From: Diphasiastrum complanatum
Lineage: Eukaryota > Streptophyta > Lycopodiopsida > Lycopodiales > Lycopodiaceae
Direction: 5' to 3'
NCBI GenBank assembly: GCA_029204225.1
Contig: MU832123.1
Span: 22,035 to 86,034, forward strand
Length of the DNA stretch: 64,000 nt
A program made the translations under genes and the position numbers. Position 1 is the first letter of the stretch; every line of letters begins with the position of its first letter. The notes below the pieces were generated by a model, which was not told the DNA's origin, made no database searches, and worked only from the letters and a program-made list of their open reading frames with translations. Below, in pieces: positions 38,401-49,018 of this stretch.

Positions 38401-39777
38401 AATTTTGCAGACTTTGGAGCACTAGTCTCAGACAACTTTGAATGCATGTGCTTATTTTTACAATACTTAAAATTGATTTGTCTTTAACATATTTTCGTGA
38501 TTGCATAAGACTTTGGAAAGTTGAAAACTTAAAAATGAACTGAAATTTATGGTCGTAAGCACTAGCATCTGAAAACATTAGCTTTTGTCCAATATCTTGC
38601 ATGTTTAACACATCATATCTTGTTTGACATTTAACTAAAAATCAAGGGTACAAACTCTTACTATATAAAATATACAAACATACATATATATATATATGTA
38701 TATAGACATATATACATGAAAAACATGCATATGCAACAAGAGGCAAATCAAAGCATGCATATGAAAGCATTTCATAAAAATCATCACACAATCAAAAACG
38801 GGTGTTATAGCATTATCATCATCTAACATTCCTATTCTACAATGTTCAATTAGCAAACGGAGAAGATAAAACTTCTACCACAACTTAAGAAATGAAAACA
38901 TAACAGATGCACATTTCGACAAAACCTACTTGTCCAGCCTAAATTAGCACACGCATATTTTGATATGAATAACCAACCATTGAATGCTCACATCATATTC
39001 TTCTCATTTTAAAAGGAAAAACCCAAAAACTGATTTGTCAAATTACCACCATGTCATTCAAGGCTCCATATCCCTCCACCCTTCCACCCTGGTGCCGTGA
39101 TGCCTCAGAACCCACATCTTTCCACCCCTCAAAATTGTACATGGCTCACAAGATTTAGCTTTGCCCAACAGTGATAAACTATGATGATAATTTCCTATCC
39201 GAGATATGATTTCCTTGGAGTGAGTTGGGAGTTATAACACGCATCTCTATTTATATCCTGTTAAATTGCAAGATTTTAAACTTCCAAGTGCAGATACCAT
39301 CAGTTTCTGTGAGACTTCATTCATGGCAGCTGAGTTCCTCCATGACTGGAGCGTGGAACTAACCAGCTCTCGGCCAATTTCACATGACCTGGTGAAAGCT
39401 CTATGAAAAATTCCCTCCCAATCAACATTAATAAGCCTTGCAAGGAAGAAAAAAGCTACTGCACATACCACTTCAAGACAGACGAAGCTTGCATGAAGAT
39501 TGCATAGAGAAAATCATCAAGCTAACAAGAGTTCAAAATAGAATAAGTCGCTGTTGGATGACAGTTAATCAGCTGAAAGTCAGCTGCATGACGATGATAA
39601 TACAAACATCATGCCTAACAAGCAGTGAGAGGCTGAGTTTTTTTTAAGTCGTATCTCTCTGAACACGCTAGGCTTCTAAAAGACTCGTTTTTGCACACAA
39701 AAAGCTGCGAGCATGATCTCGTGAGTTTTACAATCAGCATAAGCTAAAAGCTCCAAGTCTTCAACCGACGCATTTCC
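35476..39777. other. No gene recognised
   Basis: AT-rich DNA with only short open frames that match no family I know. It contains a 52-bp tandem duplication (37984-38087), two diverged copies of a TCTCTTTTCTCNNGAGAGATG block (about 36748 and 36873), and a TATATATATATGTATA run near 38689-38704. The part next to the peroxidase stop (about 39500-39777) should include its 3' UTR; no clear polyadenylation signal was picked out. Confidence 0.45.
37984..38087. repeat. 52-bp tandem duplication
   Basis: Two copies from GTGAGAGGTCTTACTAGGAC to TGCATATTTGATCTTG, differing at a single base (AAATG/AATTG). Confidence 0.95.
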
Positions 39778-41669
39778 TCAGTTTACAGAATGGCAGTTGC
39801 GCCTGACTTGACCATTGTTGCCAGTTAGAACGTTGAAATTCGTGAGTTTGTTGTAAGCAGATGTAAAGGTGTTGAAGAACAGCTGTTGGTTTTGAGCAAA
39901 CTGTGCCACAGCTACAGAAGTTCTGGAATCTTGTCCCAGCTCGGCATCGACAGTAAAGAGGCCTCTGCCGTTGTTCAGATCTCGGAAGTATTGGTTATCA
40001 AAGATCAAATTTGTGAGGTCGTTGTTGACGACGGTGTTGTTGTTCAGTAATTGTGGTGTTGCAGTTGGACATTGAAGCCTGAGCTGACTAGAGAAAAGTG
40101 TCCCCAGAAGCTGATCTTGGGTGGGATACAATCGATTCACAATGTTGACGCAATGCCCAACTCCAATGGTATGTGCGCCTGTAACGAATAGTAGAATGTC
40201 TTGAGATCACTCGTCCTCAAACAAAATACTGTAGTTAAAGAAGCAGAATGTACAGTATGGAATTTAGGAATCGGCAGGAATTCTAACACTATTCTATCTT
40301 CGAAGTAAATAGCTGGATTGCAGCAAGATAGAAAAGCAGAGAAGCAAAGTTCACCAAGTAAAGCAACGCTTTCTTGCAAGCTCAGCCCTTTGGATTGAAA
40401 GATACTCAAGAAACCATCTATGCTAACTGAAGCTGGAGGAAGCGAAGTATCTGCTGCTAGGTTGCTGGCAGTTAGAGAGTCTCTTCGGCCAGTTTGAACT
40501 GGAATTCTTGGGCCCCCCGTTATAGCTATGGACTCTCGCCCAACAAGGACGATAATGTCCGCACATGAAACAGTACCAGGACAAACTGCCTCGAGAGATG
40601 CCTTAATTCGATCAATGAAGTCCAGACGTCTGATGCCAAAGTTCCTCTCTGAGACCAGCTCGCTTTTAAATGAGGCTGTAGAGTCCAAAAGGATTGAAGC
40701 GTCGCAAGTCTGTCCATCGTATCACCATTTTAGAACGTAGTTTACTTAAAAGAGTGTCTAGAGCAGGATTCATGCTAAGAAAATAAAATGGAAGGAGACA
40801 ATACGCACCCCAACTTGGCAGTCATGAAAAACCAGACGAAGAAGGGCAGCAGGTGCAGTTGGATCGGACAAGAAGTTGCCAGTAAACGCTGCTCTCACAA
40901 TATTCTCGGCGTTAGGGCAGCTTTGAGAATAGAATCCTTGTCTGAGACCACCAGGATTGTTACCTCCATTACCTGACCCTCCTCCGCCGTTGCCAGATCC
41001 ACCATTATTATTGCCTCCGCCATTGTTATTGCCTCCAGGACCGCCAAACCCATTGTTGTTGCCTCCACCATTGTTATTGCCTCCAGGACCGCCAAATCCA
41101 TTGTTGCCTCCGCCATTGTTATTGCCTCCAGGACCGCCAAATCCATTGTTGCCTCCGCCATTGTTATTGCCTCCAGGACCGCCAAACCCATTGTTGTTGC
41201 CTCCGCCATTGTTATTGCCTCCAGGACCGCCAAATCCATTGTTGCCTCCGCCATTGTTATTGCCTCCAGGACCGCCAAATCCATTGTTGCCTCCGCCATT
41301 GTTATTGCCTCCGGGACCTCCAAACCCATTGTTGTTGCCTCCACCATTGTTGTTGCCTCCGGGACCGCCAAACCCATTGTTACCGCCTCTACCATTGTTA
41401 TTGCCTCCACCGCCTCTACCATTGTTATTGCCTCCACCTCCGCCAAATCTACCGTTGCCACCATTGTTATCGCCTCCAGGCCCGTGGTCATTTCCACCAT
41501 TGCCACCTCCACAAATTCTATTAAAATCTTTATCTCCTCTATCCCGTGGATTATTACACTCCAAGGCAAACATTCTCTCCATTACACATTGCGTTATCAA
41601 TAGAAATAACAGAAACCCAGCTTGAGAGCGTGATAAAGAGCACGCATCCATTGCTGCTCGCGTCCACAA
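39778..41669 (-). CDS. Class III peroxidase with Gly/Asn-rich N-terminal extension
   Basis: Secretory plant peroxidase (H2O2-dependent haem oxidoreductase, usually cell wall). Three exons: 41669-40809, 40709-40355, 40178-39778. Introns of 99 and 176 bp are GT-AG (GTGCGT...ACAG; GTGAAC...TACAG). Spliced length is 1,617 nt, 538 residues; ATG at 41651 (Met7) is an alternative start directly before the hydrophobic signal peptide (AGFLLFLLITQCVM). Residues 54-240 are Gly/Asn-rich repeats. The peroxidase domain runs from about 241: distal Arg278 and His282 (RLVFHDC), proximal His408 (GAHTIGVGHC) and all eight cysteines (SCP, HDC, TCD, VCP, SCA, GHC, QCP, RNC). The His-His spacing is 126, against 128 in horseradish peroxidase. 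The common intron before GGP is absent. The family assignment is secure; the substrate and the role of the extension are not known. Confidence 0.93.
41008..41400 (-). repeat. Coding minisatellite of 45/48-bp units (GFGGPGG repeats)
   Basis: Eight GFGGPGG heptads are joined by NNNGGGNN or NNNGGGNNN spacers, giving 15- and 16-residue units. On the plus strand they alternate long, short, short, long, short, short, long, short. The long units start at 41041, 41179 and 41317, exactly 138 bp apart, so a three-unit block has been copied. Every length change is a multiple of three, so the frame is kept. Confidence 0.93.
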
Positions 41670-41757
41670 ATGTACTGGCTAGCAGAAAGTTACAGACTAC
41701 TGTCTTTAGATCTCTCTGTAAGTAAACTCTTCGTGCAAAGTTTACAGACTTACTCTC

Positions 41758-42141
41758 ATCAAAGTTTGGCTGCCACTTTGGCTGTACAGCCACGACCAAC
41801 GCAGCTCACTGCATCAACAGACTCGACCAGATGGCAGCTTTCACAGACGATAGAGCAGAATATACTGTTATCAAAGTTTAGCTGCCACTTTGGCACCTGA
41901 CTGTATAGCAATGACCAACACAACACTTTGGCACCTGGCTGTATATCAATGACCAACACAACTCGCTACAACAGAGACTCTACCAAATGGACTTGCAGCT
42001 TTAACAGACGATAGAGCGACATATACTGTTACCAAAACTTAGCTGCCACTTTCACTGTATAGCAACGACCAACACAACTCACTGCAATAGCAGATACTAC
42101 CAAATAGATTTGCAGCTTTCACAGAGGATAGAGCAGAGCAT
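41758..42141. repeat. Tandem ~112-bp repeats upstream of the peroxidase
   Basis: Three units start at 41758 (ATCAAAGTTTGGCTGCCAC), 41870 (ATCAAAGTTTAGCTGCCAC) and 42031 (ACCAAAACTTAGCTGCCAC) and end near GACGATAGAGC plus ATATACTGTT. The middle unit is longer because a 38-bp block (ACTTTGGCACCTG through GACCAACACAAC) is itself doubled. The array starts about 90 bp upstream of the peroxidase ATG, so it lies in the promoter or 5' UTR. Confidence 0.9.
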
Positions 42142-43965
42142 CAAAATCACTGTCACAACTCCTAAACCCCGATTCTACTCAGCTTCCTGAGTCAGTACTC
42201 TACACTTCATCGGCACAACGTGGGCTCCAACAAAAGTTCCCTAAAGCAGTCTCACTGATCACTGAAAGCGGGCAGCAAAGACGAGAGATCCCCCTCAGCC
42301 CTCTCGTTTCCATTCACACACAAAGGGTGATGATCGAGCTAGCTCACAATAGATGATGAGCTGCTTCAGAGATGAGCTGCAGATATAGAGAGGTATCGAC
42401 GATCATACCTTCCCCGAGTGCTAAGCATGCAGCAGCGAGAACTTACAGATGTCACAACGACCAGCGCGGCGAAGTAAATGAAGTAATGACAAGTGTACCT
42501 ACTTCAACTCACCTCAGTGATAAGTGTACTGACCGCTGGGCTGTGCTTTACAAATTGGGTCTCCAACAATAAATGTTTTGAACTTGCCTTGCAACACCCA
42601 AAAGACTCAACACTCCAGTCAAAGACTCATCAAGACTCCAAGGCAAGGCAAGGCAAGAGGAGGTGTGTGTGATCTCAAAATCTCTTCACTTTCCCTCCAC
42701 CACCTTTGAAGGTTTTTCAGAATATGTTGCCTTTTAATTTTTTAACCTAAAATATTGTCTTCTCTCCCAATACAATTCTTTCAATTGCTAAGCTATGCCC
42801 ATAGAACTAAACTCTCTCCCATGAAATTCCTTAGATTGCTAAGAGCAGCCCCCGTGGGCCAAGAGAACCTACGTTCTGTGTCCGGTCGGTCAATATCCAA
42901 AAGCTAGAAGAGTCTTTCATGTTCTATAGAGGCCCCATGAAAAATTGTAGTTCACGAGTTACACAACAAGAGAAACAAAAGTTCCAGGTGTGATAGGGAG
43001 GAGTTGTGCACCATGATTATATAGGAGCTGCGTGTTAGACTGACTGACCGGTTGGTGATCAGCGTGCCTTGCAGCAAATTGGCGTTTCCACAATCTCCGT
43101 CTTTCTGGTTGGGGAGGGTGCTCCTCCCCACCCTTTCAACTGCTCTGGCAGCGTGACGGAGAGATTTATGCCTCATGTTGTTATGCACTCCATGGGGACG
43201 TCGTGAATCGGAATCATGGAGCGAGATGGATGGGCCCATGGGGCCCTGCTCGAAGCTATGCCCATAGATATATAATAATCTATTTATCTATTGACTCAAA
43301 ATATGTTGCATTTTAATTTTTTAAAATGTCTCCCATAAAATTTCTTTAATTTCTAAGTTATGCCCTTAGACAAATAGATAGATACATAGATGGGATATTT
43401 TATCCATCTATTTATCTGACGTGTCACAAATTTGATTACCTTAATTACCTAAATACTCACCTATTGTAGCTATAATAAAGTCAATTTCTTTCAAAGACTG
43501 TTAGTATCGATTATTATTTTTTCCTGTCCATTAAAAAGCACATGAACATGTTAAAATGCACAACAATTTTAGACTCATTAATATAACTTAGTAGATGTTT
43601 AAAATAATGTATAGTTGGTCTTCGTGCAAGGGAGTTTTGGTAGAAATATCTCGGGAGGAAAAATAAACTCATGTTAAGCAAGGGAAAAAAAAAAAAAGTT
43701 AAACCCAAAGCTTGAAGACAATTTTTGACATCCAATTTTGTAAACTTTTGATCTCGTGTCAATTCTAATAGTAAAATTGTGATTGTCATGAGATAAATAA
43801 AAAGATTCAAATCAATTATCAAATCTAACAAATTTCACAACATTTTATATGTGGCTAGTATATTTCTAGTGACCTTTCTGACAAATAGATAGTCACATGA
43901 GGTCATGGCGAGGCAATTAGGTTGAGCTACATAATTGAATGGTTGTTGAACTCCAATGGCCTTGT
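42142..43965. other. No gene recognised
   Basis: Contains a short CAAGGCAAGGCAAGGCAAG run near 42640 and a 95-codon minus frame (43239-42952) that resembles no known family. Otherwise AT-rich and featureless. Confidence 0.4.
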
Positions 43966-43980
43966 CCATTTGACACAATG

Positions 43981-44052
43981 CTTCTTGGTTTCCAAGGGGA
44001 GGCTCGAACCTGAGACCAAAGAAACTTTGGATGTCAAGCTAACCAACTGAGC
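43981..44052 (-). mobile_element. Short tRNA-derived SINE, copy 2, with 15-bp target duplication
   Basis: On the minus strand it begins GCTCAGTTGGTTAGCTTG (box A) and contains CAGGTTCGAGCCTCCCC (box B GGTTCGAGCC, the best-preserved of the three copies), ending AACCAAGAAG. It is flanked on both sides by CCATTTGACACAATG (43966-43980 and 44053-44067), a perfect 15-bp direct repeat typical of target-primed retroposition. The element is 72 bp with no A-tail or long tail region. Confidence 0.85.
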
Positions 44053-44067
44053 CCATTTGACACAATG

Positions 44068-46663
44068 GAGGAGTAATTGAAAAATCCTTTTAAAAGTAAC
44101 TAAGTAGCAAGGAGACTTCCCAAGTCCACCTATAACAAGAGCTCCAATGACACTTTGATTTTGTAGTAGTCCTTTTCATTAGAGTGTTTTAAAGGCTTTT
44201 TTGGCTTGTTAAAGCTCACATTCTTGTTGTTTTGGCCATTTATTTTTTGTAAAATGCCAATAGGGGAAGTAATTTTGTCAAGAAAAGATAAAAGCCATTA
44301 TCTAAATTGGCAAGCATGAAATTTAGCTTTTTGATAGGAATTTTGATAAGGGAATGATGTGAAGTTAAGAGTTAGAAAGAGAGAGAAAATAGTCCATATT
44401 GATAAATGGAAAGAAATCAACTAGTTCCATATGCATAAAAATAAGGAGTGAGAGCATTGACTTATAAGAGGGTTGGGTGAGCAATGACTCCAAAAAGAAT
44501 ACATGGGAAGAAAACAAGTGGTCCAAAAAAAAGGAAAAAGTGCAAGCATTGACTTATAAGAATGTGGGGGTGAGCAATGACTCCACAAGGAACAAATGAG
44601 AGGTTAGCCCCCACTACATAGTTCCAAGTTCCATGGTTGGCATGAGCATTGACGTCCAAAGATGAAAACTAAAGATCATGGGAGTGGTTGTGGGCAGTAG
44701 GTACACACAAAATTGAAGAACATGCATCGTGATAGGTGAACTTTGCGAACTTTGACTAATAAATAAATAGATAACAACAATGTTTGACTTGAAGTTTTTT
44801 TTTACAATGAGCTTGTATGATGGAAAGATTGTTGACACTTTTGAAGGGCACTTTTATTTTTAGGACATTACCCACGTGTGGGCAAGGGTTTGACCTAGGG
44901 TGGTCAATCACACTCCAAAAACCTCTACCAGCACACTACACAAAGGCGGGGATGAAGGGCATTTTTTTGTATTATCCAATGCCCAATCCTTCTTTGACAT
45001 TGTTAGGTAGCCACACCTCATCTTTCATGACAATTTAAGTGTTATCCTCTATGGATGTAAAAGAGGCCATTTTATTATTGATTACTTATGTGAGTCTAGG
45101 TTGCATCCAATTTAGAATGGGATATTACTTTGCATTTTAAAGACTCCATGCAATGTGTAAGTGCTAGATTTTCTTTTACTTCTTTGAAATAGTATAAGCT
45201 TTTCCTAAAAGATGAAATATCAACCTTAGGTGAGTCTAAGAATTGAGATGCTTTTTAAACATTTTAATACTTCTAAAATGCAATCTTTGTATTTGTATGT
45301 TTGGAAGTTTTGAATGCCATGTCTAGGGGTCTTGTGATAAACTAATGACCTGGGTTATAGTTTGGAGTCACTTGAAAATAAACACTCATTTGGTCAAATT
45401 CTCATGTGGACAACGAGTGCATGGTTGCAATGTAGGCGAGGCAATTTTCACAAAATATGCATGTTACATTCATTGGATGCCTACAAATTCCACCACGCAA
45501 CAATCCAATTAATGAACAATTGCAACATATTATATGCACGTTTGGATAAATTATGCATATTGGGTGGGGTGTTCATTCCAAGAAAAAAAAATCAAAGGTG
45601 TCAACTTAAATGTTAAAATTTGACACCCTTCATCCAATAATGGACCTATTTGATTAAAATTCCACATGATGGTTCTAGACCTTCAAGGCTCGCCATAGTG
45701 GCTAGAAACCTTTTTGAAGATGACCTCCAATGAATCCTGGGGATTTTTTGTTTAGACTTGGTTGTTTTCACCTTAACTTTTTAAACTAATTGATTTTTCC
45801 TTTTTCGGCATGCATTTTGCATCAATTTCATGCTAAAAATTGCTATGAAATGCTAAATCTTTGTTCTTGTTGCAGCCCAATGATGTCATAGTACTTGCTA
45901 GATTGTCAATTAAGTTTCAAGTCAACTGGTTGACTAATAAAATATGGGATGTTCTTTGTGAGCAATGGCTCTAACATTCTAGAATAATAAACATCAACTT
46001 TCTTGGAAATTACCTCCAACATCCTTCTAATAAAATTCCAAGACTTTTTATGGCTCAAATAATGTTATTGAGCTAGCTAAGTCCTACACACTACCCATTG
46101 GTGCCCAATCTAAGGCTTGAAATACCTCACCTACTTTTGTTGAGACATAAAATTTTCTTACAAAAGAAATAAGTGGTTAGTTTCATATAGAATCTTGTTT
46201 TGGGCTCACATGATATTTATTTCACAGTGTAAATGCCCATATACTAATTTTTGTGAAGAACATGTTGTTTACATATGTACAACATACATGAAGATGAAAC
46301 CAATAAACTCCTTATAGAGGCACACCCCAATTTGGAATGTTTGTTTTTTGTTTTTTTCCTAACAAGAAAATTTCTTTGTAAACAAAGTACATGGATGAAA
46401 GCCACTCACATAAAACAACATAGTGCTAAGCTTGTAAAGACTAGCATCTCATCACAAGTATAATATAATAGGAACAAGCACAAAATAATAAGAATAAATT
46501 AAATAGCAAAAGACTCTTCCTTTCCTTCCTATACACTTCTTAGACTATGGAAATGATGAGTCTTTGCAAATTGATGGCTTCAACAATTATTGAGTCCTTG
46601 ATCTTGTTTTGTGCTCCACAATATTCTCACACATTCGTATTGAGCCATATTTTCCATAGTTAA
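44068..46663. other. No gene recognised
   Basis: AT-rich DNA. A TATAAGAGGGTTGGGTGAGCAATGACTCC-type block occurs twice (about 44462-44493 and 44556-44586), separated by 94 bp. No coding frame has family support. Confidence 0.4.
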
Positions 46664-46748
46664 CCCAATGGAGTTGGCTTTGTCGGTTAGCTTGCCATCC
46701 AAAGTTTCTTTGGTCCCAAGTTAGAGCCTCCCCTTGAAAACCAAGAAG
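46664..46748 (+). mobile_element. Short tRNA-derived SINE, copy 3, with 16-bp target duplication
   Basis: It starts CCCAATGGAGTTGGC, contains GTCGGTTAGCTTGCCATCC and a decayed box B (AAGTTAGAGCCTCCCC), and ends AACCAAGAAG; 85 bp. CATATTTTCCATAGTT (46646-46661) and CATATTTTTCATAGTT (46749-46764) flank it and match at 15 of 16 bases. Confidence 0.83.
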
Positions 46749-46764
46749 CATATTTTTCATAGTT

Positions 46765-47160
46765 TCTTGATTCGCGTCTGAATTGAATGTGTCAAGTCGA
46801 GTCTCAAATGTGTCTAATCAATTTGAATGTGTCAAGTCGAATTGAATGTGTCGAGTTTAGGCGTGGAATGAACCACAATCATTGGTCTTGACAATCATTG
46901 ATAATTGTGAAGGATTTCAAATCAATGATGATCCAATCCATGAAAAGATCTTGGGTTACAAAAGAAGCTACTCTACCAATCTCACCAATGTAGAAAAATC
47001 AGCATCTACACACAAAATGAGATGCAAACTCTAATAGAACTTGATCAAACATGAATCAAAAGATAAAGTACTATTGTTTTCTGTACAAAACCAACAAGCT
47101 ACTATATTTCACATGTGTGGATAGCAAATATAGATCATTCTAAACATAGAATTGCATGCA
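46765..47160. other. No gene recognised
   Basis: Includes two close copies of TGAATGTGTCAAGTCGA (about 46785 and 46823) and a shortened third; nothing coding. Confidence 0.4.
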
Positions 47161-47161
47161 A

Positions 47162-48460
47162 TCACAAGTATAGTGCACAGTTACCAAGATTATGCACCTC
47201 AAACTCCTTAAGAGCACTCTTGATATCCTCCACATCTTCATTGTCTCCACCAGTCAAGATGATATCATCCACATAGATTAGCAAGATGGTAACATCATTT
47301 TTAGCAAACCTATAATAAAGTGAATGATCATACTCACTCATAACAAAGCCTTGAGAGAGTAAAAAAGTGTTAAGCTTAGCATACCAACTTCTTGGTGCTT
47401 GCTTAAGGCCATACAAACTCTTTTGTAGTAGACACACATGAATTGGCTTTGTTGACGAAATGTAGCTCTCGGGTTGCTCCATGTACACTTCCTCCTCAAG
47501 ATCACCATCCAAGAATGCATTTGTAATGTCTATTTGCCATAGATCCCATCCATAAAGTGTAGCAAGTGAGATGATGACTCGAATGCTTACCATCTTTGCC
47601 ACGGGTGCAAAGGTCTCATCATAGTCAATCCCTTGTTTTTGAGCATATCCTTTTGCCACTAACCTTGCCTTGTAGTTGTTGATAGATCCATCTTGGTTTG
47701 TCTTCACCGTGAAGATCCATTGGCATCCAATAGCTTTCTTGTCCTTAGGTAAGTCCACTACATAAGAGCTTGATACTCAAGATCCAATGCTTGGATCCAC
47801 TCCTCTTCTTTCCTTGTGTCATCTACACTTGTAGGTTCATCAAAAGGGGTTAGGAAAGCAACATAATTTCCAGCAACTACTTGCTTACCCTTTTCATCAT
47901 ATGTGAGCCTTGAAGTTACTTGTGTTTCCCTTGATGTTCTCCTTGGTTTTTGACTTGATGAAGATCCATAGATGAAGGTCCATCATCATCACCATCTAAA
48001 GTAGGATCTTTTACATCAACATCAAGAATGTTAGATCCATCCACACCTTTATCAATCATTCTTGAAGACACTTTTGGAATGTTCCCCTCATAAAAAATGA
48101 CATCTCTACCAACAATCACTTTGTTAGTAGAAGGAATGTAAACCTTGTAGGCTTTACTCACCTCACTATATCCAACAAAAATAACTCCTCTTGAAGATGG
48201 ATCCTCCTCGGTCCTATCATCAAGAGTAATGTTGACATAGCATGTGCATCCAAAAGTTCTTAGAAAGTTGACACTCGGCCTCCTCTTGAATAGCATCTCA
48301 AAAGGTGTCCTTCCATCCAAAATAGCACTCGACCACCTATTGCACAAGAAATTGGCACACAACAAAGCTTGATCCCAAAATGGTTTATCAAGATTAGCAC
48401 TTAACCCCATAGCTTTAGCACTTTCACATAAAGTCCTATTCTTCCTTTCAGCCACTCCGA
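47162..48460 (-). pseudogene. Copia element G, integrase C-terminus and RT fragment
   Basis: Two minus-strand open blocks remain. The first (about 48460-47916) carries VAERKNRTLCESAKAMG, TFGCTCYVNI, GVIFVGYSEVSKAYKV and VIVGRDVIFYEG, the second half of an integrase. The second (47758-47162) is RT: KARLVAKGYAQKQGIDYDET, QIDITNAFLDGDLEEEVYM, SLYGLKQAPRSWYAKLN and LLIYVDDIILTG with an intact YVDD. It stops dead at 47162 before RNase H. Sequence upstream of the integrase block (48461-48614) is not integrase, so the 5' side is also cut. No LTR was found for it. Confidence 0.9.
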
Positions 48461-48639
48461 TCCTTGATGTTGTATACTCCCTCTGGTATCCAGGTTTTGG
48501 TGAGGGAATTTGATCCCAAAGTTTTTGAGGATTAAAATCCATATTGTTCACACGTGTGGGCATCTCTGAACCAGCATTTAATAACCCATATTCATTGGAC
48601 CATAGAAAATTCATTTGGTGTCAGTTTGATGTAATTTTT

Positions 48640-49018
48640 GGTGCAAATCCTAGGATAAGCTACCAAAATTACTTGCCATTGATTAGTTTTGAACCTGTCT
48701 CATGAAAATCAATTAATCTAGGCTGATTTCAGAACTTATTAAAGTGGAAACCAGGTCTTGAAAGTACATCAAAGTGAATGAGAGAGATAGAGTCAGTTTT
48801 TGTCCAAGAATAGCCAAGATTGGCAAGATTTGCTTGAGAGTAGTTTTCATCTCATCTTATCTTCATTCCAGCTTTGTGAGGGAGTGATAGAACTGTGATT
48901 ACAAATCCATCTGTTGGATTAGAAGTCAACATTTGAGTGAAACACTACAAGTTAGAAACCTGTGTGAGTTTTAGGTTCAAACAAATCTATATCTTGTGTG
49001 TAAAATCTTGCTAGTAAG
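48640..49018 (+). mobile_element. Leader of copia element E
   Basis: Non-coding DNA leading to the gag ATG of element E; no primer site or 5' LTR is present, so E is truncated at about 48620-48640, where G begins on the other strand. Confidence 0.4.

Noticed and set aside
41008..41400. Regular repeats that might suggest a CRISPR-like array
   Set aside because: No unique spacers; units are contiguous, coding and in a plant gene.
40895..41569. 224-codon minus-strand frame in another phase of the same repeats
   Set aside because: Same reason; low-complexity shadow with no domain.
40957..41625. 222-codon plus-strand frame, Pro/Leu-rich, extensin-like
   Set aside because: It is the antisense of the peroxidase Gly/Asn repeats; all frames stay open because the repeat unit is a multiple of three with no stop-forming triplets. 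The peroxidase frame has signal peptide, introns and a full domain.
43981..44052. Functional tRNA gene
   Set aside because: Boxes A and B are present, but no acceptor stem pairs at the ends, the anticodon arm cannot be set, and target duplications show retroposition.
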